Below, one piece after another: positions 14,245-25,319 of a DNA stretch of 64,000 bases. The DNA is from Niebla homalea (Eukaryota; Ascomycota; Lecanoromycetes; Lecanorales; Ramalinaceae). The DNA is taken from the NCBI GenBank assembly GCA_019925105.1, contig JAHGAU010000011.1:1550001-1614000 (forward strand). Reading direction: 5' to 3'. Each line of letters begins with the position of its first letter. The first letter of the stretch is position 1. The notes beneath the pieces were generated by a model. That model was not told the DNA's origin. It saw only the letters and a program-made list of their open reading frames with translations, and made no database searches. The position numbers and the translations under genes were made by a program.

Positions 14245-15746
14245 ATAATTATTAAGTAAGTCAATATTTAATATATTTTTAAATATTAAATACTTAATAA
14301 ACGTTAAGCGTTAATAAAAATATTTCTATAAATACTTTTATTTTACCTTTATTATATATTTATTTTTTTATTTTTATACCCTTTTAGACCCTATAGTTTA
14401 AAAGAATATTAAAACTTATTTAATAATTATATACCGTATATATACGTAATACCTTAAATATTTTATATATATAATAAAAATAGCTTTTTAAGGGTACGTA
14501 AAGTTTAAATTAAATAAATAACGGGTAATAAATATAATAAATCCATATTTATATCCGTAATAAAAGTTATAAAGTATTTATATTATTTAAATAACTAATA
14601 TAATATAAATACTTATATTATATATAATTTAAAAAACGGAAAATAAAATATTTATAAAAATTTAATTCTATATTAATAAGAAAATTAATATAAAGTTAAT
14701 AATCGTAATAATATCTTAAAAATAAAGTTTTTTACTTAAATTCCGTTTAAGGATTAAAGGCGGTTAATCTTAAATTAATAAAGACGGTCAATAGCACTTT
14801 ACGATTTATTTTACCACCTAAACCACCAAGGCGTTACGTAAAGTTAAAATAATATAAATATATAAAAGTACGGAAAAATAATAAACTTAAGGGTAACCTT
14901 TATAAGGATATAATTATAATATTATAAATTTTCTTAAAAGAGTTAAAATATAATAAATATATAAATAGATTATTACTTTTTAAACGGCCGTTAATATCCT
15001 TTACCTTAAGGGATAAAGGGTAAAAGCCTGGTAAATACCGGTTTTTACTTTAACGTTATAAGTATTAAATTTTTATGGTTATTAATAAGGTTAAAAGGCT
15101 ATATATTAAGGAACGTTAAAATTAACTTAATTAAATCCGTAATATAAATTAATTAATTAATTAATAATTATTAAGTAAACCGGTATTTAATATATTTTTA
15201 AATATTAAGCGTTTAATAAACGTTAAGTATTAATAAAAGTATTTCTATAAATACTTTTATTTTACTTTTATTATGTATTTATTTTTTCATTTTTATACCC
15301 CTTTAAACTTTATAGTTTAAAGGAATATTAAAGTTTACTTAATAATTATATACCGTATATATACGTAATACCTTAAATATTATATATATAATAAAGGCAG
15401 CTTTTTTAAGGGTACGTAAGGTTTAAATTAAATAATTGGCGGGTAATAAGTATAATAAATCCATATTTATATCCGTAATAAAAGTTATAAAGTATTTATA
15501 TTACTTAAATAACCAATATAATATAAATATTTATATTATATATAATTTAAAAAACGGAAAACAAAATATTTATAAAAATTTAATTCTATATTAATAAGAA
15601 AATTAATATAAAGTTAATAATCGTAATAATATCTTAAAAATAAAATTTCTTACTTAAATCTTATTCAAAGATTAAAGGCGGTCAATCTTAAATTAATAAG
15701 GACGGTCAATAGCACTCTACGATTTATTTTACCACCTAAACCACCA
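13911..15746 (+). repeat. 918-bp tandem duplication (LINE 3' end plus flank), two units
   Basis: Unit 1 (13911-14828) and unit 2 (14829-15746) both start 'aaggcgttacgtaaag' inside the LINE, run through the tail and the right target duplication, cover about 580 bp of flank, and end 'ccacctaaaccacca'. The right-hand target duplication of LINE B is repeated inside unit 2, so the duplication came after the LINE insertion. The outer ends of both units are less mutated than their middles. The second unit abuts the GC-richer gene island. Confidence 0.85.
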
Positions 15747-15938
15747 TGACAGTCTAGTGAACTATGATCAAGCAGCTTCTTCATCCAAGTTGAGCTAGCA
15801 CTTTTGAATTACGGCTATGAATTTCCCTATCTAATGAGTTGTGGTTACCGTCGCTCAGCCGCTGAGTGAAGCCCCAATTCTCGTGTGCCTGAAGGTCCCA
15901 GACATAGCGGTGATAATCTCTGTGTTGGGCCATGGGTA

Positions 15939-16763
15939 TCATGCGGATGCTGTTGTTAAGTGACGCTGCTTCCATTCCAGCAATGCCTGTCTGCACTCAT
16001 CGCGACGAAAGTTGTCAGGCCAGCCGTAGGCACGATAGATACCTCGGACCTCCTACCGGTAAAAGGGCAGAAAAAGTCAGCAAGCGGTCGATCTCTCCAA
16101 AGGACAGCTTAGGCGGAAGAGATTTAGATCGCAGAACTTACATCGGTCTCCTTATCCCACCTTATCATAACTGCATCATGCACCTCGTCCGGCACAACCA
16201 CCCACTCCAAACTCCGATACTTCTCCTTCCACTGCTCCAAAAACTCCCCAATCGGCCGCGTATGATACGCCCTCCAGAAATCCGGGCTATCCTGGCCTGG
16301 CTCATCCCTCTCCGGTGGTTCCTGCTGTATGAAATCCGTAATGGTCCCCTCCTGCGTATCCAACAGCAGCCAACTAGCATCCCTCCCCCCACCACTTAAA
16401 CTGACGACCCATCCCGGTATCACGCCCGCCCCCACGGGCTCCATCGTGCCTTCTATCTTGTCTTTCTCGATACTCCAGCGCGCGGCGGGACCGCGGAAGT
16501 CAATGGCATTGGTTTGGTATGCTATTTGCGTGGAGCCGGCCGTCCCGGGATTTTCGGCGATGTAGGGGAGATGTTGGAGGAGGGTGATTACGCTAAGGGT
16601 TTTGCCGAGGGGGACAGGTAATGGGGGTCAGGGATGGCCAGCCATGGGCGGAGTGGGGTGGGGTCAGGATCGAGGCGGGGGTGATGTCCGAGGGAAGAGT
16701 TGTGAGGAAGGTGTAGAAAGAGTGGAATGCCGCGAGGGTTTCCGGGAGATGATAGGGACTCAT
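15939..16763 (-). CDS. Uncharacterised ascomycete protein, two exons, one-base frameshift
   Basis: A minus-strand gene. Exon 1 is 16763-16142, the intron 16141-16053 (89 bp, GTAAGT...TTGCTGAC...GGTAG), and exon 2 16052-15939. The ATG at 16763 opens MSPYHLPETLAAFHSFYTFL. The frame shifts by one base near 16609-16620, after 'SLTPIT', and then runs openly as VPLGKTLSVITLLQHLPYI and through a region rich in Trp and acidic residues (FWRAYHTRPIGEFLEQWKEK). Exon 2 ends YRAYGWPDNFRRDECRQALL...TTASA. Corrected length is about 244 residues. There is no signal peptide or membrane span. The pattern LGKT...LLxHLPYI...WRxYxTxPIxEFxExW recalls a family of fungal proteins of unknown function, sometimes likened to SMI1/KNR4; I do not assign a function. 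Without correction the product would stop after about 57 residues. The shift may be a sequencing error or a recent inactivation. Confidence 0.75.
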
Positions 16764-17068
16764 GGTGATGGAACTCGACTGTGGACTTGCTCTGATATTT
16801 GGTGCTTCAAGTGCCTGTGGTTGGGAGTAGCATTCAAGGATGGAGAGGTCTTTTGGAGAAAATCCTTAGATACCCGCACTCTGATGGTCTGAGCATAGCT
16901 ATATCCGCTTGTTTGCACCGTGATGAGCGCTTTATAGAGACTGTCTATTGTGAGACAACGTTGTCACGGGACGTCTTGCGCTTCAGTAGGTGGGCTCCCT
17001 CGGCTGTGATAAATAGGGCCGCTGTCAACGTGGGGCTTCTAAAACATAAGGTACCTTAGGGTCTGCAG
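16764..17068. other. Upstream region of the 15939-16763 gene
   Basis: GC-richer, non-RIP sequence between the gene start and the Tc1-type transposon. It should hold the promoter of the minus-strand gene. I see no convincing coding region here; the plus-strand open frames look like chance. Confidence 0.4.
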
Positions 17069-17070
17069 TA

Positions 17071-20000
17071 TTAGCGTGTTCAAAATCGATGTCGTTTCCT
17101 TGGCATTGCGACTCCACCCCGCCCCCGCAAAATTTATATGCAAATTGATGAATCCTTAACATTTTCGATTTAATTATTAATAAATCGTTGCTGTTAAAGC
17201 TTTTATATATTATATTAGTAGTAAATATAATGTTTTAATTAATATATATATATTTTAAAGACGTTTACCCTTTTACTCTTTATTATTATAATCCTTCCCT
17301 CGACTTAAAAGCTCAATTTATAGGTAATAAACTCCTTCGGAATTATTAAAAACTTAAGGCCGTTATTGACTACGTTTATTGCTCGATTCATACGGCTTAA
17401 AGATAAGAATAAAATATATAAATATATAAGTATATTAATTTATTTTATTTCTTAAAGGCTGGTCGCTTACGTAAAATCTATAGGGCGGTAAAAAAGAATT
17501 TAATATAGTATTTATAAGCTTTTCCTTAAAAGTATTAAAATAAATTAATAAAATTCCTTAATAAGGAATAAGGAATAAAGGTATTATAATTAATAATAAG
17601 TTAAATATTAAAAGAAACGGGTATAAATTTAAAGTATAAATAAAGGTTAAGCCCTTAAAGTTAAACTTTAAGAAACGGTTAATAAATAAAGATATTGGAT
17701 CTTACCGTAAAATAACTTATTTTTATAGATAAATTATTATTTAAGATAATAATTTATTAACGGTCTATAATATACGGCTTTATTAACGATTTAGCTTAAT
17801 TTTAAGATAAAATAGATCGTAATAATAATTAATCTTTATTTCTTATATATATTATAAATAAGTATTTACTTTATATTGGTATACGTAAAGGCTATTATAA
17901 TCTTAAAGCTTTTTTAAAATAACTTAAAAACGAGCTTTTATTTTATTATAATCGATTCTTAGGTCTTAATAACGTTATTTACCTAAATAACGTTAATATA
18001 TATTATAATCCGGTAATAAAAAAAATAATTTAAGTAACGGGGCTTAAAATCCGTTATTTATTACCTTATTCTCCGGACTTTAACTTTATTAAGTTTATTT
18101 TTAACGTGCTTAAAGCCTGGATAAAACGTTATTACCGTAAGCTCCGGGTATAGTTTCAAGGTTAATTTAAGCTTTTCCTAAGGTATACGTTAGAAGTAAA
18201 TAGGTACGATCGGTTTATAAAAAGTACTTCCGTTATAATATAAAGGGGTATATATTTAAAGGGGATTTTAAGGCTTATTAAAGGGAGTTCGAGTATTATG
18301 CGAATTAAATAAATATTTAAATAAATAAGTATCTATAAATAAGGATTTAAAAGCGACGTAATAGTATTATATGGCCTTTATATATTAACCTGTTAATTTA
18401 GCCAGTTAATGAGCCGGCTTATATTACGTACGGTAAATAGCCTTAAAGTCCCTAAAGTCCTTATTAAAGTGCTTTATTATCCCTTTAAATAAGCCCTTAA
18501 TTATACCCCGTTAATGTATACGGGTAAATAAATTAGATATCTTTCTTAAGTCCTATATAGTATATTTCCTTATTTATAATCGCTTTAACTTTAATAAATA
18601 AGTTTCTCCTCTTAACGGACCGTATTAATAAGCTCTTTTAACTTTAGAAGTTATTTATTATTAATTTATCCTTATATATTTTATTAATCGGACTAAATAA
18701 ATGAATACCTTATTTAAATAACTGGGTAAAAACCGTTAAAGTAAAGGCAGAAGTATTTATAGGTAAAGGTTATATTTAAAAAAGTAAAGGATTCGAGACT
18801 TAATAAGGTAAAGTTAAAGGGTAAAAATTTTACGAGAAACCCTATTATAAAAGCGGGGGAGTTAATTACTGTTAATAAAATAAATAAATTAAAACCTGGT
18901 CGTTTCCTCCGGTACTTAAACGTTAACTCCTTATAATCCTTAGTTCTTTTTAACGGATTTATATATTAAATATTCTTTTTATCCGTTTATTTTAAAGGGT
19001 TTATTTTTCTTTTTGCTTTTTTTTTTTTTTTTTTAAATTATAATTATTTTCTTATTACGGCTTATTATTGCCATTAAAGCCTTCGATTTAAAAACAATAA
19101 AGCTGGCCATATTAATTAATTATTATTTTATTGGTTTTAATAATTAATTAAGAGACGCTTTATAAATACCGTTAATAATAACCTGACTTTAAACCTTTTT
19201 CTAAGTTAATAAGAAAGCGTAATATTTCCTTTTATTAAATAAAACCCAATAGAAGTTATTTTTATTATAATACTTCTCGTTATAATACTTTAGCCGTATC
19301 ATTAATTTTATAGTATAATTATTAATTTACTTATTATTATCCTTTCACTTATTAAACTACTCTTTTAAAGTAATAATCCTTATATAACGATAAAAAAAGG
19401 ACTTAATTAATGAATTAATATTTTTAAGAAAGCGTTTAAATTAAGCTTAAAATTAAACTTGAAGCTTATTTATAATATTAATAATAACGTTAAGCTTATA
19501 TTTAGGGTACCGGTAATACTCTTATAATAGGATTGAATTAATTCGTTTATTCTAAATTTTATTATTAAGAGATTTAAGTAAAGTACGCTTAAATACGGTT
19601 TTTAAATAATCCGACTTAACGGATACCCTAATATCCTTAATAACGTTTTTAAATCTTTTTTATTTTATTATTTATTTAATTTCAATATCAAATTTTTCCG
19701 GCTTAAAGCCTTTTTTAACGAAGTTATCCTTATTATATTTATTATTAATTATGGTTCTTAATTAATCCTTACCGTTAAGAATAAAGGCTTTAAGGTTATA
19801 CTTTATATAATAAAAATATAATTAAGTTTACCACCGACGGTAAATATTCTCCTTTAAAGTATTAAGTTCATAATCAATATTAATTATACGTTTATTACTT
19901 AAAGACGAAAAGTCCTTTAAAGCTTCCCCGGAGGATTTTTCTTTATTTTCTTTATTATTATTATAATTTTAACTTTCTCGGAGTTAATATTTAATTTTTA

Positions 20001-20578
20001 AGCGTTTTTTTTCTTTTTTAATAGCTTTCCGGTTAATAACGGCTTTAAGAGTAATAACTTTTTAAATTAACGTTTTTAAAGGGCATTTTATTTTTTATAA
20101 GCTTTAATATTAATAACGTAACGTTTAATAATAATAAGACCCCATTTAATATATACCGATTTTAACTTATTTAATAAGCTTTTTTTAATGGCCTTCCCTT
20201 TTGCCTTTTTTTGATTCTGCTTTTTTAAAGCTCCGGATTTTTATTAAAGATATCTGGGAATTAAATACGCCTATTGGATATATAAAAACGGCTATTATAA
20301 CGGCCAGGTAAAGGAAATAAAGGAATAGATCCCTAATTACCTTTTAAGGAGCCCCGGGGTAAGTTAATAGAGCGGGAGTTCGATCGAGTATGCGATATTA
20401 TAATAAATATATTAATTATACCTTAATTGCTACTTATAAGCTATATAATAACTTCAATACTAAAAAGTTAAGGAAATAAATTATAAACGTTAAGGATTCA
20501 TCAATTTGTATATAAATTTTGCGGGGGCGAGGTGGAGTCGCAATGCCAAGGAAACGACATCGATTTTGAACACGCTAA
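17071..20578 (+). mobile_element. Tc1/mariner-type DNA transposon, RIP-mutated interior, intact inverted repeats
   Basis: Inverted repeats of 90 bp, 17071-17160 and 20489-20578, begin TTAGCGTGTTCAAAATCG and differ at about two positions by eye. A TA dinucleotide flanks each end (17069-17070, 20579-20580), the target duplication expected for Tc1/mariner. The plus-strand interior encodes a decayed DDE transposase. Near 17940-18020 comes a degenerate LDNAxIH-type block, then near 18060 the block LLPYSPDFNFIKFIFNVLKA, matching the LPPYSPDFNPIE motif of the family. Its reading ends near 18300. At 3.5 kb the element is long for this superfamily; a nested insertion (see 18296-20384) would explain it. 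The ends are GC-rich and unmutated whereas the middle is strongly RIP-mutated. Confidence 0.88.
18296..20384. mobile_element. Probable nested insertion inside the Tc1-type element, unidentified
   Basis: The ten bases gggagttcga occur at about 18285-18294 and again near 20375-20384. Removing what lies between leaves a Tc1-type element of about 1.4 kb, a usual size, with the transposase C-terminus continuing on the right. The 2.1-kb insert is strongly RIP-mutated, holds a T run near 19017-19034, and may be coding on the minus strand (lysine- and glutamate-rich readings at about 19900-20300). I could not identify terminal repeats or a protein family. The direct repeat continues imperfectly for about ten bases, so a local duplication is the alternative. 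Confidence 0.35.
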
Positions 20579-20744
20579 TACTGTTGTAGCCGCCCGCCAT
20601 TCTTCCCCGGAGCACTATTTCTTAGGGTGGTCTTGGCGGCCACGGAAATGTTGTACATAATAGGCCTCATGAACATTGTTCATATTCATACGAAATCTGG
20701 GGGCTACTATTGTACCTACTTAGAAGGATAGATTCGTTGTATAA

Positions 20745-20939
20745 TCAAAAGACCAAGGTGAAATTCCAAAGGCCCTGGATATCTCTAGCTGCTGACACCA
20801 ATACAATAATAATACCCGAGAAGAATTGGGTGTTGCAATTGCTGCCCCGACTGTCCAGTACAGGATTCCACCGATAAAGGTCGTCAGTGCTGACACTATT
20901 GTCTTGTGCGAACTTTGAGCAATAGTCACTACTTGTCAT
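20745..20939 (-). pseudogene. Decayed extra LysM unit downstream of the LysM gene
   Basis: Directly after the stop codon of the LysM gene (20951-20949), the same frame continues as SSDYCSKFAQDNSV...LYRWNPVLDSRGSNC. This closely parallels the third LysM of the gene (SGDYCTKFAQANNI...FYSWNTVLGSGGSNC). A one-base shift then moves the expected tyrosine/cysteine end (YYYCIGV) into another frame. The separating TAG could come from CAG by one C-to-T change. The original protein therefore probably had one more LysM. Confidence 0.7.
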
Positions 20940-20948
20940 AATTCGACG

Positions 20949-22787
20949 CTATTCCGGCGGTACAACTGGGGGCGTTGCAGCCACGCAATAATAGTAACCC
21001 AAAAAAAACACAGTGTCGCAGTTGCTACCGCCTGACCCGAGGACCGTGTTCCATGAATAGAACTGAGATAGAGTGATGTTATTAGCTTGTGCGAATTTGG
21101 TGCAGTAGTCTCCACTCTGAGCCTCGACATATTTGGTGCATCCACTGGTGATGCCAGACTGCGTTGGCGAAGGAGCTGCTGTTGGGCTTGATCCTGTTGC
21201 TGATGTCAAAACGGCTGCAGTAGAGTTATCAGGTGTGCCGGAATTGCTGCCGTCGTTGCCGCCACGCTGCTGACCGTTTGCGTTTGCGGATCCTGATGGC
21301 GGTGGAGGAGGAACATAGGAACCACCTGGAGCGCTGTCACACACGTAGTCTCCGGCCGGGAGACTGTCACAGAGACCATTGATATTGGCATTCCAACCCA
21401 AAAATGACACAGACGTAACGGTGAGGTTGGTGTTGGAAAATGATGCTGCGAGTGAATCGCAGGTGTCATCAGTGGCAATTTGGTGAAGAGTGCAAGGAGC
21501 CGGCAAGCAAATCGAGGTTGTCGAGATGGCGCAATTATCACCCACCGTCACAGCCTGTACGTCTCCAGTGGCCACGTTGAATGCCTGTGCAATAGTGTTG
21601 CAATTGGCGTTTGGATCTAGTGTGCTCTTGATAATCGTCTGGCCAGTACAGGATGTGTCGGCGGTAACGTTGAATTCGAGCGTTTGTGGTACTGCTGTAG
21701 CATAGTCTGGCGGCACCCGGACGACGAGTTCAGGCATTCTATTGGTATAATCGCAGACATCAAGGATGTCCTGATACTGTCCAATCAAGTAGTCGGAGTA
21801 ATCATGATCCGGGAGACATGGGGACGTAAGTCGCTGGTACATCATCTGTATGAAGCACTCGCTGCAAAGCTGAAAACTCATCGTTAATATAGAAATCGAT
21901 CACCGAGCGTTGATGAGGCCATACCACATCATTGCCATACAAATTGGCGAGTCGCTCGTTGTCCGGACTAACATTTGTAGGGTCAGCACAGGACGGATCA
22001 GAAGTATCGGTAGTGCAATCCGGTCGGATCACATCGCTTCCCACCCAGTCCTGACTTTCGATCAAACAATAAGACATGTCAACGTCTCCATATTCAGTAG
22101 CACTGCAAAGACCAATCAGCTTTACTTCAATGAAGCCCGTGTATACGCCCTTTGCCTACTTCTGGTTGGTCAGGCATGCGACATGGAGACCCTCGGAGTA
22201 CCTCCCAGAGACCGACGCGGCTGGAACGGCCTTTCCGTAGGCTACGATGCTATCTAAGGCGCATCGAGTCTGAATGTCGTCGTTCCAGGAATCGACCGCG
22301 TTGAAGCAGCCAGCCGTGCACAGATCCGTCACATTGTCCACTTCCCAGTAGAAATTGTCCACCGTATTTGCCATCTGAAAGAGCGTTGGATCACAAGGTA
22401 GGGAAGTATTTCTGTCACATGTCAGCTCCGGACATAACATTAGAATACATTCCTCAAGCCATCGAGTCTAACGAACATGCATCAGAATACATTCCTCAAG
22501 TCATCGAGTCTAACGAACATGATCATCCTAGCGGCCGTCCGAGCGAAGCTAGCAATTTGGACAGAAGGCCGCTTGATGGACTCGGCCGTACGCCCAAGGT
22601 AAGGATGGGATATCAATGAGATTGTAGAAATGACTTACAGGGCTTCTAAGCAGTCTTCACTAATATTGAACGCCTGTGCGAGACGGGCAGGATCGACGGT
22701 TGGGTAAAGACTGACAGACACATCTTGCGCAGTGACATAATAAGCGAGGAGAAGTGGACCTAGTGTGCACTGCAAAGAGGCGAACAT
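20949..22787 (-). CDS. Secreted multi-LysM protein (LysM effector-like)
   Basis: A four-exon gene: 22787-22639, 22411-22160, 22102-21925 and 21869-20949, with introns of 226, 57 and 55 bp, all GT...AG. The joined exons give exactly 499 residues. The chosen ATG (22787) opens a signal peptide, MFASLQCTLGPLLLAYYVTA; an upstream in-frame ATG at 22862 would bury it. Residues 20-268 form a Cys-rich N-terminal region typical of long fungal LysM proteins (C.AGCFNAVDSW; LCSECFIQMMYQRLTSP; QYQDILDVC). LysM units lie at about 269-314 (weak), 319-370 and 437-488; the last has the Cys-x-W-N spacing YCTKFAQ...FYSWNTVL...NC. A proline/serine/threonine-rich linker covers 371-436. Fungal LysM proteins bind chitin; some shield hyphae or suppress plant chitin-triggered immunity, others limit the fungus's own chitinases. 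The divergent partner across the transposons is the GH18 chitinase at 35732. A downstream LysM unit appears to have been cut off by a stop codon. Confidence 0.88.
22443..22526 (-). repeat. 42-bp tandem duplication inside LysM intron 1
   Basis: Two 42-bp units (22443-22484, 22485-22526), starting 'gaatacattcctcaag', lie within the 226-bp first intron. They explain why this intron is much longer than the other two (55-57 bp). They differ at only a few positions, so the duplication is recent. Confidence 0.85.
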
Positions 22788-23090
22788 TGCTTTCCAAGGT
22801 GTTACTAGGAACAGCACAGTATATTCGCGGCAGGAATTACGGGGACTTGTACTACATGACAATTATGCTTCCAGGTTGTCGTCGAGCAGCAGTATTAAAG
22901 GAGGGGACAGAAGTGGAAAGTAAAATCCGCAGGGAGAGAAGACTTGCCCCTGTGGTACACACCACAATTTATGCAAGGCAAAGGGCTAAATATTTACAGC
23001 CACACAAGATGACAGAATCCTTACACCGCCAGCCCCTTGCATGCCGCAATGACAGGGTGCAACGCTAGCTGGACAGGATGCGGCGTTTTG
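22788..23090 (-). promoter_or_regulatory. Upstream region of the LysM gene
   Basis: About 300 bp of unmutated sequence between the LysM start codon and the MITE at 23091. The MITE therefore sits within the probable promoter. I see no clear TATA box at a fixed distance and no other gene. Confidence 0.35.
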
Positions 23091-23551
23091 TTAGCGCGAG
23101 CAAGTTGCTTGAGAATCCTTGGCATTGCTTTTTGCGCGCACCCACTTTGGTGGTTTAAACCGATATCCTTTATAAACATTCAATATTTTATGTTCTCGGT
23201 CGTAAATAATTCCTTTACGTTACTATATATATACTGTTAAGTTTTATTTATATCTTTAACTATAATATAATAATAAAAAGTGTTAAAAAAAAGGTGTATT
23301 TTAAGTTTAAAGATTAAGAGCGGAATCTATCCGTTAATAGATTTTATCTTAAATAAAAACCTTTTTCTTACTTAATATTATTAAGTTTAAATATATAAAA
23401 TTTATATAGATTAATTCCTTAATATATATATACTTCTTATAGTTAATAACTTCATGTTTAACGTATTATTTATGGAGTTGGTAAAAGCTATTAAAGGGGA
23501 TGCGCGCAAAAAAATAATGCCAAGGATTCTCAAGCAACTTGCTCGCGCTAA
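23091..23551. mobile_element. MITE (461 bp) with Tc1-like termini
   Basis: Inverted ends begin TTAGCGCGAGCAAGTTGC and share 'tccttggcatt' at a similar position with the ends of the Tc1-type element at 17071-20578. About 70-90 bp at each end are intact, whereas the centre (about 23165-23465) is AT-rich and RIP-like. Direct flanks read 'tg' on both sides. It carries no coding capacity, so it is probably a non-autonomous relative mobilised by a Tc1/mariner transposase. Confidence 0.75.
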
Positions 23552-24486
23552 TGGGTCGAAACACCAATTTCGGGATTTCTCCGAGACTTGTGGTATCGAG
23601 GAAGCGGTGAGAACCCATTCGACGGCATCAACTTCCGTCTTACCCATCAGCAAAAGGATTCATACAGACCATCGCGAGATTCATCAGATGTGGGCATTGT
23701 ATTTTCGAAGCATGCATGGCTGCATCGCCTCGATCATTATAATATAAGTGCTGCGGGCTTGCGGCTAGGTACCTTACACGAGCGTTGATGTCGTTGACTC
23801 ATTTCCTCGGCTAATTTGCTCGATCGCTGCTACGTATATATGTGGATATGTGGTGTTTATAGTGTTTTGATTGGCCTGTCTCAGGGCCTGAGCTACAGGG
23901 ACCTCGCCGTCGAGGTACCCCCCGCTATGGCCCGGCCACGGGGTGAAGCCAGGGCTAAGAACCCCCGCACGAGCTAAGAACCTGGGGCTATCTATATAAA
24001 GCTATATACATAAAAGGAATCAGTGGGTAGGCAATTTTAATAAAAGCCGTTATCCAAGCAGGTCCTTAACAGTAAAATGAAGAACTTAGGGATTTAAGTA
24101 AGCTAACTTATATAAATCTCTGAGCTCCCCCGTACGGCCCCTGCAGAGCCGCTTAGCCGATAAGTGGCTATTCCGCATGTCCGGCAAATTAACTAGTAGC
24201 TAAACTATACCCTCATTTTCTGTTTCATTTATGATATAATCATAGCCTTAAATACAATTTACGTTTTAAAGGTTAAGTTTTAACTATAAGATATACTTAA
24301 AGACTTTAAGTGAATATAATAAAGATATTTAAAAATAAAAGTAATATTAATAAGTTAATCAAATATTAAAATATAACTTAATAAGTAAAACTAAACTTAA
24401 GCTTTAAGAAAGGAATATACCCTTAAAAATTATTAAAATAAGAATAGTATTTATTTAGCTTTCTTATAATAATTGAAAAGTATATA
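23552..24486. other. Gene-free interval; GC-rich part may be an old LTR
   Basis: 23552-23850 is normal-composition sequence without a convincing ORF. 23880-24200 is GC-rich and compact, with a TATA-like 'tatataaagctatata' near 23992-24008, reminiscent of a retrotransposon LTR or promoter, but I could not define its ends. From about 24220 the sequence becomes AT-rich and RIP-like. Confidence 0.35.
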
Positions 24487-24660
24487 TTCACTTCCCCAAC
24501 CGGGACGGTATCGGATAGGATTTAATTATGGTCTTCCTTTACCGGCGGGTACGGTATAAGGGTATATCCCGTTCCCGTACCGTCCCTATCCCGCCGGTAT
24601 AGGACCGGGAAATGCCAAGATACCTGTGTAGCGGGGGTATAACGTTATTAATCCCTTTTC
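24487..24660. mobile_element. Truncated copy of the hAT-like MITE
   Basis: 24495-24620 matches the left part of the complete MITE at 41410-41873 (the 'accgggacgg' end, 'aattatggtcttcc', 'gtataagggtatatcccg' and 'gggaaatgccaagat' blocks). The right end, with the inverted 'ggagta' terminus, is missing. Confidence 0.65.
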
Positions 24661-24981
24661 AATAGGAATATAACTTTACCGGGACTGTTTTTTATTCAAG
24701 TTAAAGTTTTATTATAAACTATTAAGCAATCCTTAAATATAAGGATTTTTAATATTAATAAACATAGGGATTAAAGCTTTATAAGGAAAAAAAGATTCAA
24801 ACGGAGGTCTATTATAAATACCTTTATTAAAGTTAATAAAAGCCTTATTTCTATTATATAAGTATATTAATGTAAATTCAATAATAAAGGGTTTCTTTTA
24901 AAGTTTAAAGGTTATTTATATATAAAAAGAGATGTTTAATATATAAATTAAAGTACGTTTATAATAATATCCACGAGTTAA
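24661..24981. other. AT-rich interval
   Basis: RIP-type sequence between the truncated MITE and the gypsy target duplication (atatt, 24982-24986). No feature recognised. Confidence 0.5.
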
Positions 24982-24986
24982 ATATT

Positions 24987-25319
24987 TGTTAAACTGACTC
25001 CGCTGGCGGTACGCCGGCGGGACTAGTAAAGGTAAGTATAGAAGACGTGATATTACGGTCTGGATACTTAGGTACCACTTTAATAAGTAGATTAATAATA
25101 AGATTAATTCTTTAAGGACTTAAAAAGAATTAAAATATAGTTTTTACTTAAAATAAAGGTAATAACTACCCCGCTTTACGCCTATTAAATTACGGCTTAT
25201 AAATAACGTATATTAAAACCGTTATTAAAGCTTTTTATTAAAGCTCAACGGCCTACCTTAACGTAGTAATATAGCGTACCACTATAATACCGGCATAAAG
25301 ATAACGTTAACTATTAATA
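24987..25319 (-). repeat. 3' LTR of gypsy copy 1
   Basis: 333 bp, 'tgttaaactgactcc' to 'taactattaata'. Its outer (left) 110 bp are nearly unmutated, whereas its inner end is RIP-mutated; the partner LTR shows the reverse. Confidence 0.9.

Noticed and set aside
1..15700. Mitochondrial DNA as the source of the AT-rich sequence
   Set aside because: CG is retained while CA/TG are lost, and nuclear LINE and gypsy motifs with target duplications are present; this is RIP, not mtDNA.
21910..22257. Plus-strand frames opposite the LysM gene
   Set aside because: They are shadows of the four-exon minus-strand gene, whose introns and LysM pattern are consistent.
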